Shown here piece by piece: positions 34,858-44,172 of a DNA stretch of 64,000 bases; the first letter of the stretch is position 1; the number at the start of each line of letters is the position of its first letter. The stretch is from positions 62,001-126,000 of the forward strand of contig NZ_WHUF01000011.1 in the NCBI RefSeq assembly GCF_009380165.1, given 5' to 3'. The position numbers and the translations under genes are program-made. The notes beneath the pieces are model-generated. The model searched no databases. It had not been told where the DNA came from and saw only the letters and a program-made list of their open reading frames with translations. This stretch comes from Rugamonas rivuli. GTDB taxonomy: Bacteria; Pseudomonadota; Gammaproteobacteria; Burkholderiales; Burkholderiaceae_D.

Positions 34858-36009
34858 ATGCCCGTCTCCGAGCGCAAGGGACTGGCCGGCAATCCCGGGC
34901 GCTACCCGGTGCTCGACGCGCTGCGCGCGGTGGCGATCCTGCTGGTGCTGGCGCGGCATTGGGCGATGGCGTCGCAGGGCGCTTTCGGCATCGTGCCCGG
35001 CGGTCCGCTGGCGGTGCTGTCGCTCAATGGCTGGCTGGGCGTGGACTTGTTCTTTGTGTTGAGCGGATTTTTGATCGGCACGCATTTCGCCGGGCCGCAG
35101 GCGCAGCCTTTCAGCCGCGCCGCCGTGCTGGACTTCTACCGGCGGCGCGCGTTCCGCACGCTGCCGCTGTACTGGGGCGTGATCCTGCTGTGCTGGCTGG
35201 CCGCACCGTGGCAGCCGGGCGCCGCGTTCACCAGTTTGTCGTTCGTCACCCACCTGTTGTTCCTGCAGGATTATCTCGGCTCGGATGTCATGGTCACGCT
35301 GTGGTCGCTGGCGGTGGAGGAGAAGTTTTACCTGGCCGCGCCGCTGCTGTTGTTCCTGCTGCTGCGGCTGCGTACCGGCATCGCCTGCGTGCTGCTGGCG
35401 GCGGCCATGGGGCTGGTGTGCCGGTCCATGCTGGCCGGCGCGGCGGGCGTTGCGCCGGGCGACTATGCGGCCTTCTTCTGGATGGTGCGCGCGCCGTTCC
35501 ACCATGCGGTGCCGGGCATCCTTGCGGGCGTGATGGTCGCCGTACAGCACGGCGCATCCAGCACGCGTCAGGCGCCGCGTCCGTTGTTCGTGGCGCTGGC
35601 CGTGCTGCCGCTGATGCTGCTCATGTACCGCGATTGGCTGGGGCATGGCGACTGGCCGGCGGTCTGCTGGATCATCGTGCTGTCGTCCTGCCTGTTTGCG
35701 CTGCTGGTGCGCTGCGGCCTGGCCGTCAATCGCCGGCTGCCTGCGTTTGGCGCGGCGCGGCCGTTGCGCTACATCGCCAGGCTGTCGTATGCGCTGTATC
35801 TGGTGCACTACCCGCTGATCGAACCGGCCATGCTGGCGTGCCGGGCGCTGTCCCGCGGCTTGGCGCCGGCAACGGCCAGCCTGCTGTTCCTGGCGGTCTA
35901 CGGCGCCATGTCCTGGGCCGCCGCGTGGCTGCTGCACGTGGCGCTGGAGCGCCCCTTCCTGCTGCTGCGCGACCGGCGGCGCGCTGGCGAACGGCCGGTC
36001 GCGATCTGA
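34858..36009 (+). CDS. Acyltransferase 3 family membrane protein
   Basis: A 383-residue integral membrane protein with about ten helices. The start RYPVLDALRAVAILLVLARHW carries the catalytic-type RxxxxxxVxxxH motif, and GVDLFFVLSGFLIGTH and FYRRRAFRTLPLYW are signature segments of OafA/NodX-type O-acyltransferases. LWSLAVEEKFYLAAPLL is also typical. It likely adds acetyl or similar groups to a surface polysaccharide or lipid. It is translationally close (two-base gap) to the upstream His-rich membrane gene and convergent with the MFS gene, one base apart. Confidence 0.9.
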   Translation: MPVSERKGLAGNPGRYPVLDALRAVAILLVLARHWAMASQGAFGIVPGGPLAVLSLNGWLGVDLFFVLSGFLIGTHFAGPQAQPFSRAAVLDFYRRRAFRTLPLYWGVILLCWLAAPWQPGAAFTSLSFVTHLLFLQDYLGSDVMVTLWSLAVEEKFYLAAPLLLFLLLRLRTGIACVLLAAAMGLVCRSMLAGAAGVAPGDYAAFFWMVRAPFHHAVPGILAGVMVAVQHGASSTRQAPRPLFVALAVLPLMLLMYRDWLGHGDWPAVCWIIVLSSCLFALLVRCGLAVNRRLPAFGAARPLRYIARLSYALYLVHYPLIEPAMLACRALSRGLAPATASLLFLAVYGAMSWAAAWLLHVALERPFLLLRDRRRAGERPVAI

Positions 36010-36010
36010 C

Positions 36011-37339
36011 TCAGGCGATGTCCATCCGCTCTTTGACGAACAGCGCCGTGATCATGCCGATCACGCTCACCGCGATGACGTAGTAGGCCGGCGCCAGCGG
36101 ATTATTCTTCAGCATCAGCGCCACCACCACCGGCGTCAGGCCGCCGAAGATCGCGTACGACAGGTTGTACGAGAAGGACAGGCCCGAGAACCGCACCTGC
36201 GCCGGGAAGGCCTTGACCAGCACGCAAGGCACGGCGCCGACCACGCCGACGCTGAAGCCGACCAGCGCATACAACGGCAGCAGCAGATCAGGGCTACCCT
36301 TGATGGTGGTGTAGAACACATAGGTGCAGACCGCCAGCAGCAAGGCGCCGCCGAACAGGGTGGTGCGCGCGCCGATGCGGTCGGCCAGCACGCCGGCCAC
36401 CAGGCAGCCTATCGACAGGCACAGCGTCGCCACGGTATTGGCCACCAGCGAGGTATGCGGATCGAAGCCGTAGATTTTTTGCAGCAGCGTCGGCGTCATC
36501 AGGATGACCACGACGATGGCGGCCGACAGCATCCACGTCAGCAGCATCGAGATCACGACCGGGCCGCGATGGTTGCGCAGCACGGTCTTGAGCGGCATTT
36601 CGGCGGCCAGCGCCTTGCGCTGTTGCAGCTCGGCGAACACCGGCGTTTCATGCAGCCAGCGGCGCAGGTACATCGCGCCCAGGCCGAAGATGCCGCCCAG
36701 CAGGAACGGCAGGCGCCAGGCGCCATCAGCCACCTGGTCCGGCGTGAAGGCGGTGTTGATGCCGGTGGCGACCACCGAACCCAGCAGGATGCCGGCAGTC
36801 AGGCCCGCAGTCAGCGTACCGCAGGCATAGCCGATATGGCGGGCCGGCACGTGCTCCGAAACGAACACCCACGCGCCAGGCACTTCGCCGCCGACCGCCG
36901 CGCCCTGCATCACGCGCAGCAGCAACAGCAGCACAGGCGCGGCCAGGCCGATGCTGGCATAGGTCGGCAACAGGCCCATCAGCAAGGTCGGCACGGCCAT
37001 CAGCAGGATGGACATGGTGAACATTCTTTTCCGTCCCAGCAAGTCGCCGAAGTGGGCCATGATGATGCCGCCCAGCGGACGCACCACGTAGCCGGCGGCG
37101 AAGATGCCGAAGGTCTGCAAGACCCGCAGCCAGTCCGGCATCGACGGCGGGAAGAACAGCTTGCCGAGCACGGCGGTGAAGAACACGAAAATAACGAAGT
37201 CGTAGAACTCCAGGGCGCCGCCCAGGGCCGACAATGACAGGGTCTTGTAGTCCTGCCGGGTGAGTGCGCGCGCCGGCGCGGCGTGTGCCTCCTTCCTTGC
37301 GTGCGGGGCCACTGCGGTTGCGCTATCTTCTATGTGCAT
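36011..37339 (-). CDS. MFS transporter, metabolite:H+ symporter (MHS) type
   Basis: A 442-residue inner-membrane protein with 12 predicted helices. ALGGALEFYDFVIFVFFTAVLG is the usual first helix of MHS (ProP/KgtP-like) proteins, and RPLGGIIMAHFGDLLGRKRMF is the MFS loop 2-3 signature. VMQGAAVGGEVPGAWVFVSEHVP (about residues 130-150) is also typical. The substrate (organic acid, osmolyte or citrate-like) cannot be read from sequence. Stands alone, convergent with the acyltransferase; a DUF885 gene diverges from it. Confidence 0.88.
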   Translation of the reverse strand: MHIEDSATAVAPHARKEAHAAPARALTRQDYKTLSLSALGGALEFYDFVIFVFFTAVLGKLFFPPSMPDWLRVLQTFGIFAAGYVVRPLGGIIMAHFGDLLGRKRMFTMSILLMAVPTLLMGLLPTYASIGLAAPVLLLLLRVMQGAAVGGEVPGAWVFVSEHVPARHIGYACGTLTAGLTAGILLGSVVATGINTAFTPDQVADGAWRLPFLLGGIFGLGAMYLRRWLHETPVFAELQQRKALAAEMPLKTVLRNHRGPVVISMLLTWMLSAAIVVVILMTPTLLQKIYGFDPHTSLVANTVATLCLSIGCLVAGVLADRIGARTTLFGGALLLAVCTYVFYTTIKGSPDLLLPLYALVGFSVGVVGAVPCVLVKAFPAQVRFSGLSFSYNLSYAIFGGLTPVVVALMLKNNPLAPAYYVIAVSVIGMITALFVKERMDIA

Positions 37340-37489
37340 GTTTTCGTCTCGCTTTTTATACTGGTCTCGTTTTTATGGGTGTGCCGGTTCGCGGCATCCA
37401 TAGAATACGCAATTTTTCCCGCGATGAGTAAACCGGATCGACAAATGCTAGACTGCTGGGCGCAAATCATCTCAACTCCGAGGACACCT

Positions 37490-39328
37490 ATGCCATCTGC
37501 ACGCCCGCTCGCCGCGCTGACCACTTCCGCCCTGATTGCCGCCCTGCTGATCGGAGCGCCGCCGGCGCAGGCCGCCGCCAAACCGGCCCACACGCAGCAG
37601 GCCGGGGTGGGAGCGAAACTCGCACAGAAGCAGCTGGCGAAGCTGGCTGCGGCCTTCCACATGGCGCGCTGCAAGTTCGAGCCGCTGCTGTTCGCCACCG
37701 CCAACGGCGACAGCCGCTACGATGACCAGCTCGGCCTGAGCATCTCGCCCAAGGTGCGCGCGCAGCAGTTCACGCTGTACCGCCAGATGCAGAAGCAGCT
37801 GATGACGGTGCGCCGCGACCAGCTCGGCCAGCAGGACCAACTGACCTACGACCTGCTGTCGTATGAACTGAACAACGCGATGCAACTGGAGTCCTTCCCC
37901 GAACACCTGCTGCCGCTGAACCACTTCGACAACGTCATCACCACGCTGGCCAACTACGCCGACGGCAACGGTTCGCAGCCGCTGGGTACGGTCAAGCAGC
38001 AGCAGGCCTACCTGAGCCGACTGAACCAGCTGCCGGCATGGATAGACCAGGCCATCGCCAACATGAAGCTGGGCATACGCAGCGGCATCGTGCAGCCGAA
38101 GGCGATCACGGTGGCGATGCTGCCGCAGTTCCAGAACCTGCGCAGCGCAACGCCGGAAACCAGCATCTACTACTCGCCGGCGACGCGCCTGCCGGCCGGC
38201 TTCTCCGCCGCCGACAAGCAGAAACTGACGGCCGCCTACCTGAAGGCAGTCGACGCCAAGATCGCGCCGGCGCTGAACCGTCTGGTGAGTTTCCTGGAAA
38301 ATGAATACCTGCCGGCCAGCCGCGCCAGCACCGGCTGGAGCGCGCTGCCGAACGGCGCCGCCTGGTACGCCGCGCGCATCAAGGACAGCACCAACCTGCC
38401 GCTGATGCCGGACGCGGTGCACGCGCTGGGCCTGAAGGAAGTGGCGCGCATCCAGCAGCAGCTGGCCGCGCTCGGTCCCAAGCTGGGCTACGACGGTCCG
38501 GAAAAACAATTGCCGCAGTGGGTGGCGGCGCAGGATAAATTCAAGATCTTCAGCACCGACGAGCAGGTGCTGGACGCTTACCGCGAAATATATGGCACCG
38601 TGCAGACCAAGCTGCCGACCTACTTCAGCCTGGTCCCGAAAGCCAAGCTGGAGCTGCACCTGGAGCCGGAGCTGACGCGCGCCACGGCGTCCGACCACTA
38701 CACGCCGTCGGCGGCGGACGGCTCGCATCCGGGCGTGTTCTGGCCTGTGGTCAACGATCCGAAGAAATACAGCCGGGTCGACATGGTCAGCCTGTTCCTG
38801 CACGAAGGCGTGCCGGGCCACCACCTGCACGCGGCGCTGCTGAAGGAGCTGGATTTGCCGGACTTCCGCAAGTTCAGCACGGAGAATCCGAACAGCGCGG
38901 CCTATACCGAAGGCTGGGCGCTGTACTCGGAGACACTGGGCCGCGAGATGGGCTTGTATGAAGATCCGGTGGCCTACTACGGCCACCTGAACGCGGAGAT
39001 GCTGCGTGCGGCGCGGCTGGTGGTCGACACCGGCATGCACGCCAAGGGCTGGAGCCGCGAGCAAGCCATCACCTATCTGGCGGACACGCTGGGCTGGAGC
39101 GAGGCGCGCGCCAAGAACCAGATCGAGCGCTACATGGTGTGGCCTGCGCAGGCGCTGAGCTACAAGATCGGCTCGCTGAAGATCCTGGAACTGCGGGCGC
39201 GTGCGCAGCAGGCGCTGGGCGACAAGTTCAGCTACCAGAAATTCCACGAGGTCGTGATCGGCGACGGTACGTTGCCGCTGCCGATCCTGGAAGCCCGCGT
39301 GGACCGCTGGATCGCTAGCAATAAATAA
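37490..39328 (+). CDS. DUF885 family protein, exported
   Basis: A 612-residue protein with a signal peptide (about residues 1-29, APPAQAAA) and a helical DUF885 body. It carries the metallopeptidase-like segment FLHEGVPGHHLHA (about 434-446) and a downstream ENPNSAAYTEGWALYSETLG with the third likely metal ligand. Predicted zinc peptidase or hydrolase of the periplasm; activity for this family is poorly defined. The ATG at 37490 has AGGA nine bases upstream. The frame is open upstream to 37283 but contains no plausible leader. Confidence 0.85.
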   Translation: MPSARPLAALTTSALIAALLIGAPPAQAAAKPAHTQQAGVGAKLAQKQLAKLAAAFHMARCKFEPLLFATANGDSRYDDQLGLSISPKVRAQQFTLYRQMQKQLMTVRRDQLGQQDQLTYDLLSYELNNAMQLESFPEHLLPLNHFDNVITTLANYADGNGSQPLGTVKQQQAYLSRLNQLPAWIDQAIANMKLGIRSGIVQPKAITVAMLPQFQNLRSATPETSIYYSPATRLPAGFSAADKQKLTAAYLKAVDAKIAPALNRLVSFLENEYLPASRASTGWSALPNGAAWYAARIKDSTNLPLMPDAVHALGLKEVARIQQQLAALGPKLGYDGPEKQLPQWVAAQDKFKIFSTDEQVLDAYREIYGTVQTKLPTYFSLVPKAKLELHLEPELTRATASDHYTPSAADGSHPGVFWPVVNDPKKYSRVDMVSLFLHEGVPGHHLHAALLKELDLPDFRKFSTENPNSAAYTEGWALYSETLGREMGLYEDPVAYYGHLNAEMLRAARLVVDTGMHAKGWSREQAITYLADTLGWSEARAKNQIERYMVWPAQALSYKIGSLKILELRARAQQALGDKFSYQKFHEVVIGDGTLPLPILEARVDRWIASNK

Positions 39329-39409
39329 GGCGTTGAAACATTGAGCGTTTCGATTGAGGCAATGTTGCAGATGTGATACTTTGCAAGATTGCTTCAAGGG
39401 AGCCGCTCA

Positions 39410-42400
39410 ATGGAATTCCTTTTGTTTATCTTCGGCGTCTTCACGCTGAGTATCGCCTGGCGCGCGCGCAACGAAGCGCGCCAGGCCCGCAAGGTCGCTT
39501 CGGAGTTGCAGCGGGACGTGGATGCGCTGCGCGAAATGCAATCGGCGATGCAGCGCGTTGCCGAAGCACGGCAAGCAACGCAGCCCGCGCCGGCTGCCCC
39601 TTCTGCGGCCGCGCCGGCCGCGCACGCTGTTGCCCCAACGCCGCCTTCATTTGCCGCTCGGGTGCCCGTTGCGATGCCGACGCCGATACAGGCGCCCGCC
39701 GCCGCAGCAGCCGCGCCAGTGTCCACGCCGGCCATCGTCCCAACGCCACCGCCATCCGTGACCGCTCCCGCGCAGCCGAGGCAGGGGCCCGATCCAACGC
39801 CTGCGCCTGTGACCGAGCCGTCGCCTGCCCCTGCGTATGCGTCTGCGTCTGCGTCTGGGTCTGCGCCAACGCCGGCAATTCAACATCCAGCTCCACGCCC
39901 CTTCGAACCTATTCCTCCGCCGACACCACGCCGCGAGCAAGCACCTCCGCAATGGCTGGTGGCCGCCAAGGCCTGGCTCTTCGGCGGCAACCTGGTCGCC
40001 AAGCTTGGCTTGCTGATCTTGTTCATCGGCGTCAGCTTCCTGCTGAAGTACACAGCCGCGCGCGTCAGCGTGCCTATCGAATTCCGCCTGGCCGGCATCG
40101 TACTGGCAGACATCGCACTGCTGGCCTGGGGCTGGTGCATCCGCCTGAGCCGCCCCGCGATCAGCCTGCCGGTACAAGGCGCAGCGCTGGCCGTGCTGAT
40201 GCTGGTGACGTTCGGCGCCTTCCGCATGTACCAGCTGATCCCCGGCTCGCTCGCCTTCGCACTGCTGTTCGTGCTTACCGTCTTCACCTGCCTGCTCGCC
40301 GTGCTGCAAGACGCCATGTGGCTGGCCATCTTCGGCATCGTCGGCGGCTTTGCCGCGCCCATCCTCGCGTCCACCGGCGGTGGCAGCCACATCGGCCTGT
40401 TCTCGTACTACGCGCTGCTCAACGCCGGCGTGTTCGCGCTGGCCCTGCTGCGCTCATGGCGTCCGCTGAACCTGCTCGGCTTCGCCTTCACCTTCGCCAT
40501 CGGCACCGCCTGGGGCGTGCTGCGCTACACGCCGGAAAATTATCTGTCGGTGCAATTGTTCCTGCTGCTGTTCTTCGCGTTCTACGTCTCGATCCCGCTG
40601 GCTTATGCGCGCCAGCAATCGGTCAAACTGAAGAACTACGTCGACGGCACGCTGGTGTTCGGCACGCCGATGCTGGGCTTCGGCCTGCAATTCAGCTTGG
40701 TGCGCGGCTACCCGTTCGGCGTGGCCTACTCCGCGCTGGCGCTGGGCCTGCTGTACATCGGCCTGGCGACCGTGCTGCGCCGCCGCGACAAGGTCGCCCT
40801 GCTGGCCGACGCCTTCCTCGCGCTGGGCATCGTGTTCGGCACGCTGGCGATCCCGTTCGCGCTCGACGGCCGCTGGACTTCCGCCGCGTGGGCATTGGAA
40901 GGCGCCGGCATCGTCTGGATCGGCCTGCGCCAGAAGCAGACGCTGGCGTGGGTATTCGGCCTGCTGGTGCAAGCCGGCGCGTGGCTGTCGTTCTTCGGCA
41001 CCGTCAGTGGACTGTCGCCGGAAAGCGCGCTGGAATCCAATTTGTGGCTGGGCTTCATCCTGCTGTCGATCACCGCCTTCCTGATGGCGACCCGCTTCCG
41101 CGCGCAGCAGGACAGCGGCACGAAACTGTTCACCGCGCTGGCGGCGCTGTTCCTCGCCTTCGCATCGATCTGGATGATCGCCGGCGCCTGGACCGAAATC
41201 TTCCTGCGCACCGACGGCGCCAGCCAGGCCAACCTGCTGGTGGTCAGCGCACTGGTCGCAGCGGCAACACTGTACTTCATCGCCCGCAAGATGGCATGGC
41301 AACTGGCCAGCGGCTTCGCCTTGATCGCCCAGGCCGTTGCAGGCGTGATGCTGGCCGTCCTGGCGCTGACGCAATGGAACTGGATCGAAGCGACACCCGA
41401 CCTGTTCGACCGGCCGATCCTGGGTGCAGCCATGATCTGCGCCGGCGCGCTGTTCAGCAGCTGGGCGCTGATGCGGCACGACGGCCGCGAGCCGGGCACC
41501 ACCAGCTACGGTCTGTCTCGCCTGACGATGTTGTGGGCCGGCCTGTGGTGGTTCGCGCTGATCCTGCCCGACCTGGCGAGCTGGCTGTCGATCCGCTACC
41601 AGATCATGACGGCCGGCGCATGGACCAGCGACGACATCCTCGGTCCCGGCATCTACGGCATGCTGCTGGCCGCAAACGCGTTTGCGATCGTCACTCTGGC
41701 ACGCCGCCTGCAATGGCCGCGCCTGCGCACGCTGGCCGAGCCCACCTGGATCGGTTTGACGGTCGCCAGCGTCGCCATGCTCGTCAGCCTGTATGGCGGC
41801 AATCACTTACCGGCCGCATCCACATGGCTGGCCTACGCCGCGCTGTGGCTGGCGGGCGAGTGGCTGATGCGCGCCTGGTCCGCCAACGACTGGCCGTTGG
41901 GTAGCATCCAGCTGCACTTGCTGCATTGCGTGCGCACCGGCGGCCTGTGGCTGATGATCTGGCCCGTCGCGGCGATCTGGATCACACGCTGGCTGCACGG
42001 CGCCGACAGCGCCGAAGCGCAGCTGCTGGCCGACGCGGGCTGGGAGACCAGCGCCAGCTGGGTGCGCTTCATTCCGGCCTGGCTGATGATGGCCGCCGTC
42101 GGCTGGCTGATGCAGCGCGCCCGCGCCGGCGGCTGGCCGGTCGCGCCGCTGGCCGACTGGTATCGCCGACGTCTGATTCCATTGGCTTGCGGCTGGGCGC
42201 TGACCCTGGTCGCCGTCTGGAACCTGACGCAGAACGGCGCGATGGCGCCGCTGCCCTACGTCCCGCTGCTCAATCCGCTGGACCTGACCACCTGCTTCGC
42301 CATGCTGATGGCCTACGGCTGCTACCGCCTGCTGAGCGGCAGCGAAGCCGACGGCACAGTGCGTACCTTCCTGCTCGCCAACTGGCCTGCGCATTGGATC

Positions 42401-42775
42401 GCGCCGATGCCGCTGCTGGCGGCGCTGCTGGGCTATGGCTGGCTCAACCTGGCGCTGCTGCGCACCGTCTCGAACTACATGAACGTGCCGTATGAATTCG
42501 ACGCCATGTTCGCCTCGCAATTCGTGCAGGCGATGCTGTCGCTGGTGTGGAGCATCACGGCGCTGCTGCTGATGCGCTTTGCTGCCAGGCGCGCGCTGCG
42601 CACCGTCTGGATCAGCGGCGCGGTGTTGCTGGGACTGGTGGTCGCCAAGCTGTTCCTGGTCGACCTGTCGAACGTGGGCGGCGTCGAGCGCATCGTTTCC
42701 TTCCTCGGCGTGGGCGCGCTGATGGTCGGCATCGGTTATCTTGCACCCTACCCTTCCGCAACGGAGAACAAATGA
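39410..42775 (+). CDS. DUF2339 multi-pass membrane protein
   Basis: A 1121-residue inner-membrane protein. It starts with a short helix (MEFLLFIFGVFTLSIAW), a coiled segment, and a long Ala/Pro-rich low-complexity linker (about residues 60-175), then around 25 or more hydrophobic helices. This is the architecture of DUF2339. Start at 39410 has AAGGGAG (39396-39402). The last codon overlaps the ATG of the DUF3999 gene (ATGA), a pairing seen widely, so the two proteins probably form a complex. Function unknown; a role in envelope or polymer transport is only a guess. Confidence 0.85.
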   Translation: MEFLLFIFGVFTLSIAWRARNEARQARKVASELQRDVDALREMQSAMQRVAEARQATQPAPAAPSAAAPAAHAVAPTPPSFAARVPVAMPTPIQAPAAAAAAPVSTPAIVPTPPPSVTAPAQPRQGPDPTPAPVTEPSPAPAYASASASGSAPTPAIQHPAPRPFEPIPPPTPRREQAPPQWLVAAKAWLFGGNLVAKLGLLILFIGVSFLLKYTAARVSVPIEFRLAGIVLADIALLAWGWCIRLSRPAISLPVQGAALAVLMLVTFGAFRMYQLIPGSLAFALLFVLTVFTCLLAVLQDAMWLAIFGIVGGFAAPILASTGGGSHIGLFSYYALLNAGVFALALLRSWRPLNLLGFAFTFAIGTAWGVLRYTPENYLSVQLFLLLFFAFYVSIPLAYARQQSVKLKNYVDGTLVFGTPMLGFGLQFSLVRGYPFGVAYSALALGLLYIGLATVLRRRDKVALLADAFLALGIVFGTLAIPFALDGRWTSAAWALEGAGIVWIGLRQKQTLAWVFGLLVQAGAWLSFFGTVSGLSPESALESNLWLGFILLSITAFLMATRFRAQQDSGTKLFTALAALFLAFASIWMIAGAWTEIFLRTDGASQANLLVVSALVAAATLYFIARKMAWQLASGFALIAQAVAGVMLAVLALTQWNWIEATPDLFDRPILGAAMICAGALFSSWALMRHDGREPGTTSYGLSRLTMLWAGLWWFALILPDLASWLSIRYQIMTAGAWTSDDILGPGIYGMLLAANAFAIVTLARRLQWPRLRTLAEPTWIGLTVASVAMLVSLYGGNHLPAASTWLAYAALWLAGEWLMRAWSANDWPLGSIQLHLLHCVRTGGLWLMIWPVAAIWITRWLHGADSAEAQLLADAGWETSASWVRFIPAWLMMAAVGWLMQRARAGGWPVAPLADWYRRRLIPLACGWALTLVAVWNLTQNGAMAPLPYVPLLNPLDLTTCFAMLMAYGCYRLLSGSEADGTVRTFLLANWPAHWIAPMPLLAALLGYGWLNLALLRTVSNYMNVPYEFDAMFASQFVQAMLSLVWSITALLLMRFAARRALRTVWISGAVLLGLVVAKLFLVDLSNVGGVERIVSFLGVGALMVGIGYLAPYPSATENK

Positions 42776-44172
42776 AACATATCCTGATCGCGGCGATGGC
42801 CGCCTCGGCCATCTCCACCGCAGCGGCCAGCGACGCGCCGCAGGACTACACCCACCTGCTGCCGCTGACCACAAGCGCCAGGCAGGGCGTGCTGCAAGTG
42901 CGGCTGCCCAAGGATGTCTACCTGCACGCACGCTCGCCGCTGCTGGATGACGTGCGCGTGTTCGACGCTAGCGGCGCCTTGCAGCCCTTCGCGCTGCGCA
43001 CGCCGATGCAAGCGGTACGCACCAGCCGGCGCGACCTGCCGTTGACGGTCTTCCCGCTGATGGCCGCGAACGCATCGGCCTCGCAGCTGGATCTGGACGT
43101 GAGCACCGCGCCCGACGGACGGCTGCTGTCCGTCAAAGTGCGCCCCGACGAGCAACGCGACAAATCCAACGGCCAGCCGCGCCTGGCGGGGCTGGTGCTC
43201 GACCTCGGCAAGGATGCGGCCGCCACGCCGGTCAGCGCACTGCGCTTCACGCTGCCGTCCGGCCAGCAGGACTACAGCGCGCAAGTCTGGCTGGAAACCA
43301 GCACCGACATGAAACATTGGGACACGGTCGGCGCGGCCGATCTGAACTGGCTGGTCAACAAGGATGCGCAGACGCTGTCCAACGACAGGCTGGAATTCGA
43401 CGCGCGCAGCTTCCGCTATGCCCGTCTCAGCTGGCGCAGCGGTGCGCCCTTGCAGTTCGCCGCCATCACGGCCGAGCAGCTGATCCGGGCCGATGTCGCA
43501 CTGCCCACCGAGCAACTGCTGCTGCAAGCGGCCACGGGCCGGCAGGCGCAAGACCTGGTCTACGCCGTGCCGCCGGCCGTCGCGCCCAGCAAGGCCGGGC
43601 TGCAATTCAGCGAGCCCAATGTCGTGCTGTCCGGCACGCTGGGCAGCTACCGTGAACTACCGGCAAGGCAAACGGGGCAAGGTCCCACCTGGCGTTTCGA
43701 TCCGCTGATCAGTTCCACGTTTTACCGCATCGCGCAGGGCGACCAGGTGCGCAGCTCCGGCGACCTCGACGTGCCGTCCGTGCATGCGACGCAATGGGTG
43801 CTGCGGACCACGGCGCCAACAACGGCAAGGCCCGCTTTACGATTGAGCTGGCAGCCGGCCACGTTGATCTTCCTCGCCAGCGGCAATGGTCCCTACACGC
43901 TGGCGGTCGGCCGCGAACGCGCCACGCCCGCCGTGCGCGAGTTGAATCAGGTAGCGCCCGGTTTCTCGGATGCGGAACTGCAAAAACTGGAACAAGTCAG
44001 CGCCGGTCCTGCGGTTCAGCAGCAAGGCAGCAGCGCCACCGATGCCAGCGCCACGCTGGAAGCCACCAACGCCGCCCGGCAGCGCCTGGTGGTGCTGTGG
44101 GGTGTGCTGCTGCTGGGCGTGGCCGCGCTGGCGTTTATGGTTTGGCGCTTGATCCGCCCAGCACGTTCATGA
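42772..44172 (+). CDS. DUF3999 protein, exported with C-terminal membrane anchor
   Basis: A 466-residue protein with a signal peptide (MKHILIAAMAASAISTAAAS), a large beta-rich periplasmic region (about residues 25-420) and one C-terminal hydrophobic helix (LVVLWGVLLLGVAALAFMVW) ending in a short basic tail. It is the DUF3999 partner of DUF2339 and its ATG overlaps the DUF2339 stop by four bases. Its last 38 bases overlap the convergent M20 peptidase gene. Function unknown. Confidence 0.83.
   Translation: MKHILIAAMAASAISTAAASDAPQDYTHLLPLTTSARQGVLQVRLPKDVYLHARSPLLDDVRVFDASGALQPFALRTPMQAVRTSRRDLPLTVFPLMAANASASQLDLDVSTAPDGRLLSVKVRPDEQRDKSNGQPRLAGLVLDLGKDAAATPVSALRFTLPSGQQDYSAQVWLETSTDMKHWDTVGAADLNWLVNKDAQTLSNDRLEFDARSFRYARLSWRSGAPLQFAAITAEQLIRADVALPTEQLLLQAATGRQAQDLVYAVPPAVAPSKAGLQFSEPNVVLSGTLGSYRELPARQTGQGPTWRFDPLISSTFYRIAQGDQVRSSGDLDVPSVHATQWVLRTTAPTTARPALRLSWQPATLIFLASGNGPYTLAVGRERATPAVRELNQVAPGFSDAELQKLEQVSAGPAVQQQGSSATDASATLEATNAARQRLVVLWGVLLLGVAALAFMVWRLIRPARS

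Noticed and set aside
39373..41904. A + strand frame of 843 codons overlapping DUF2339
   Set aside because: Another frame of the DUF2339 gene. The translation is Arg/Gly/Ala/Pro-rich without membrane helices.
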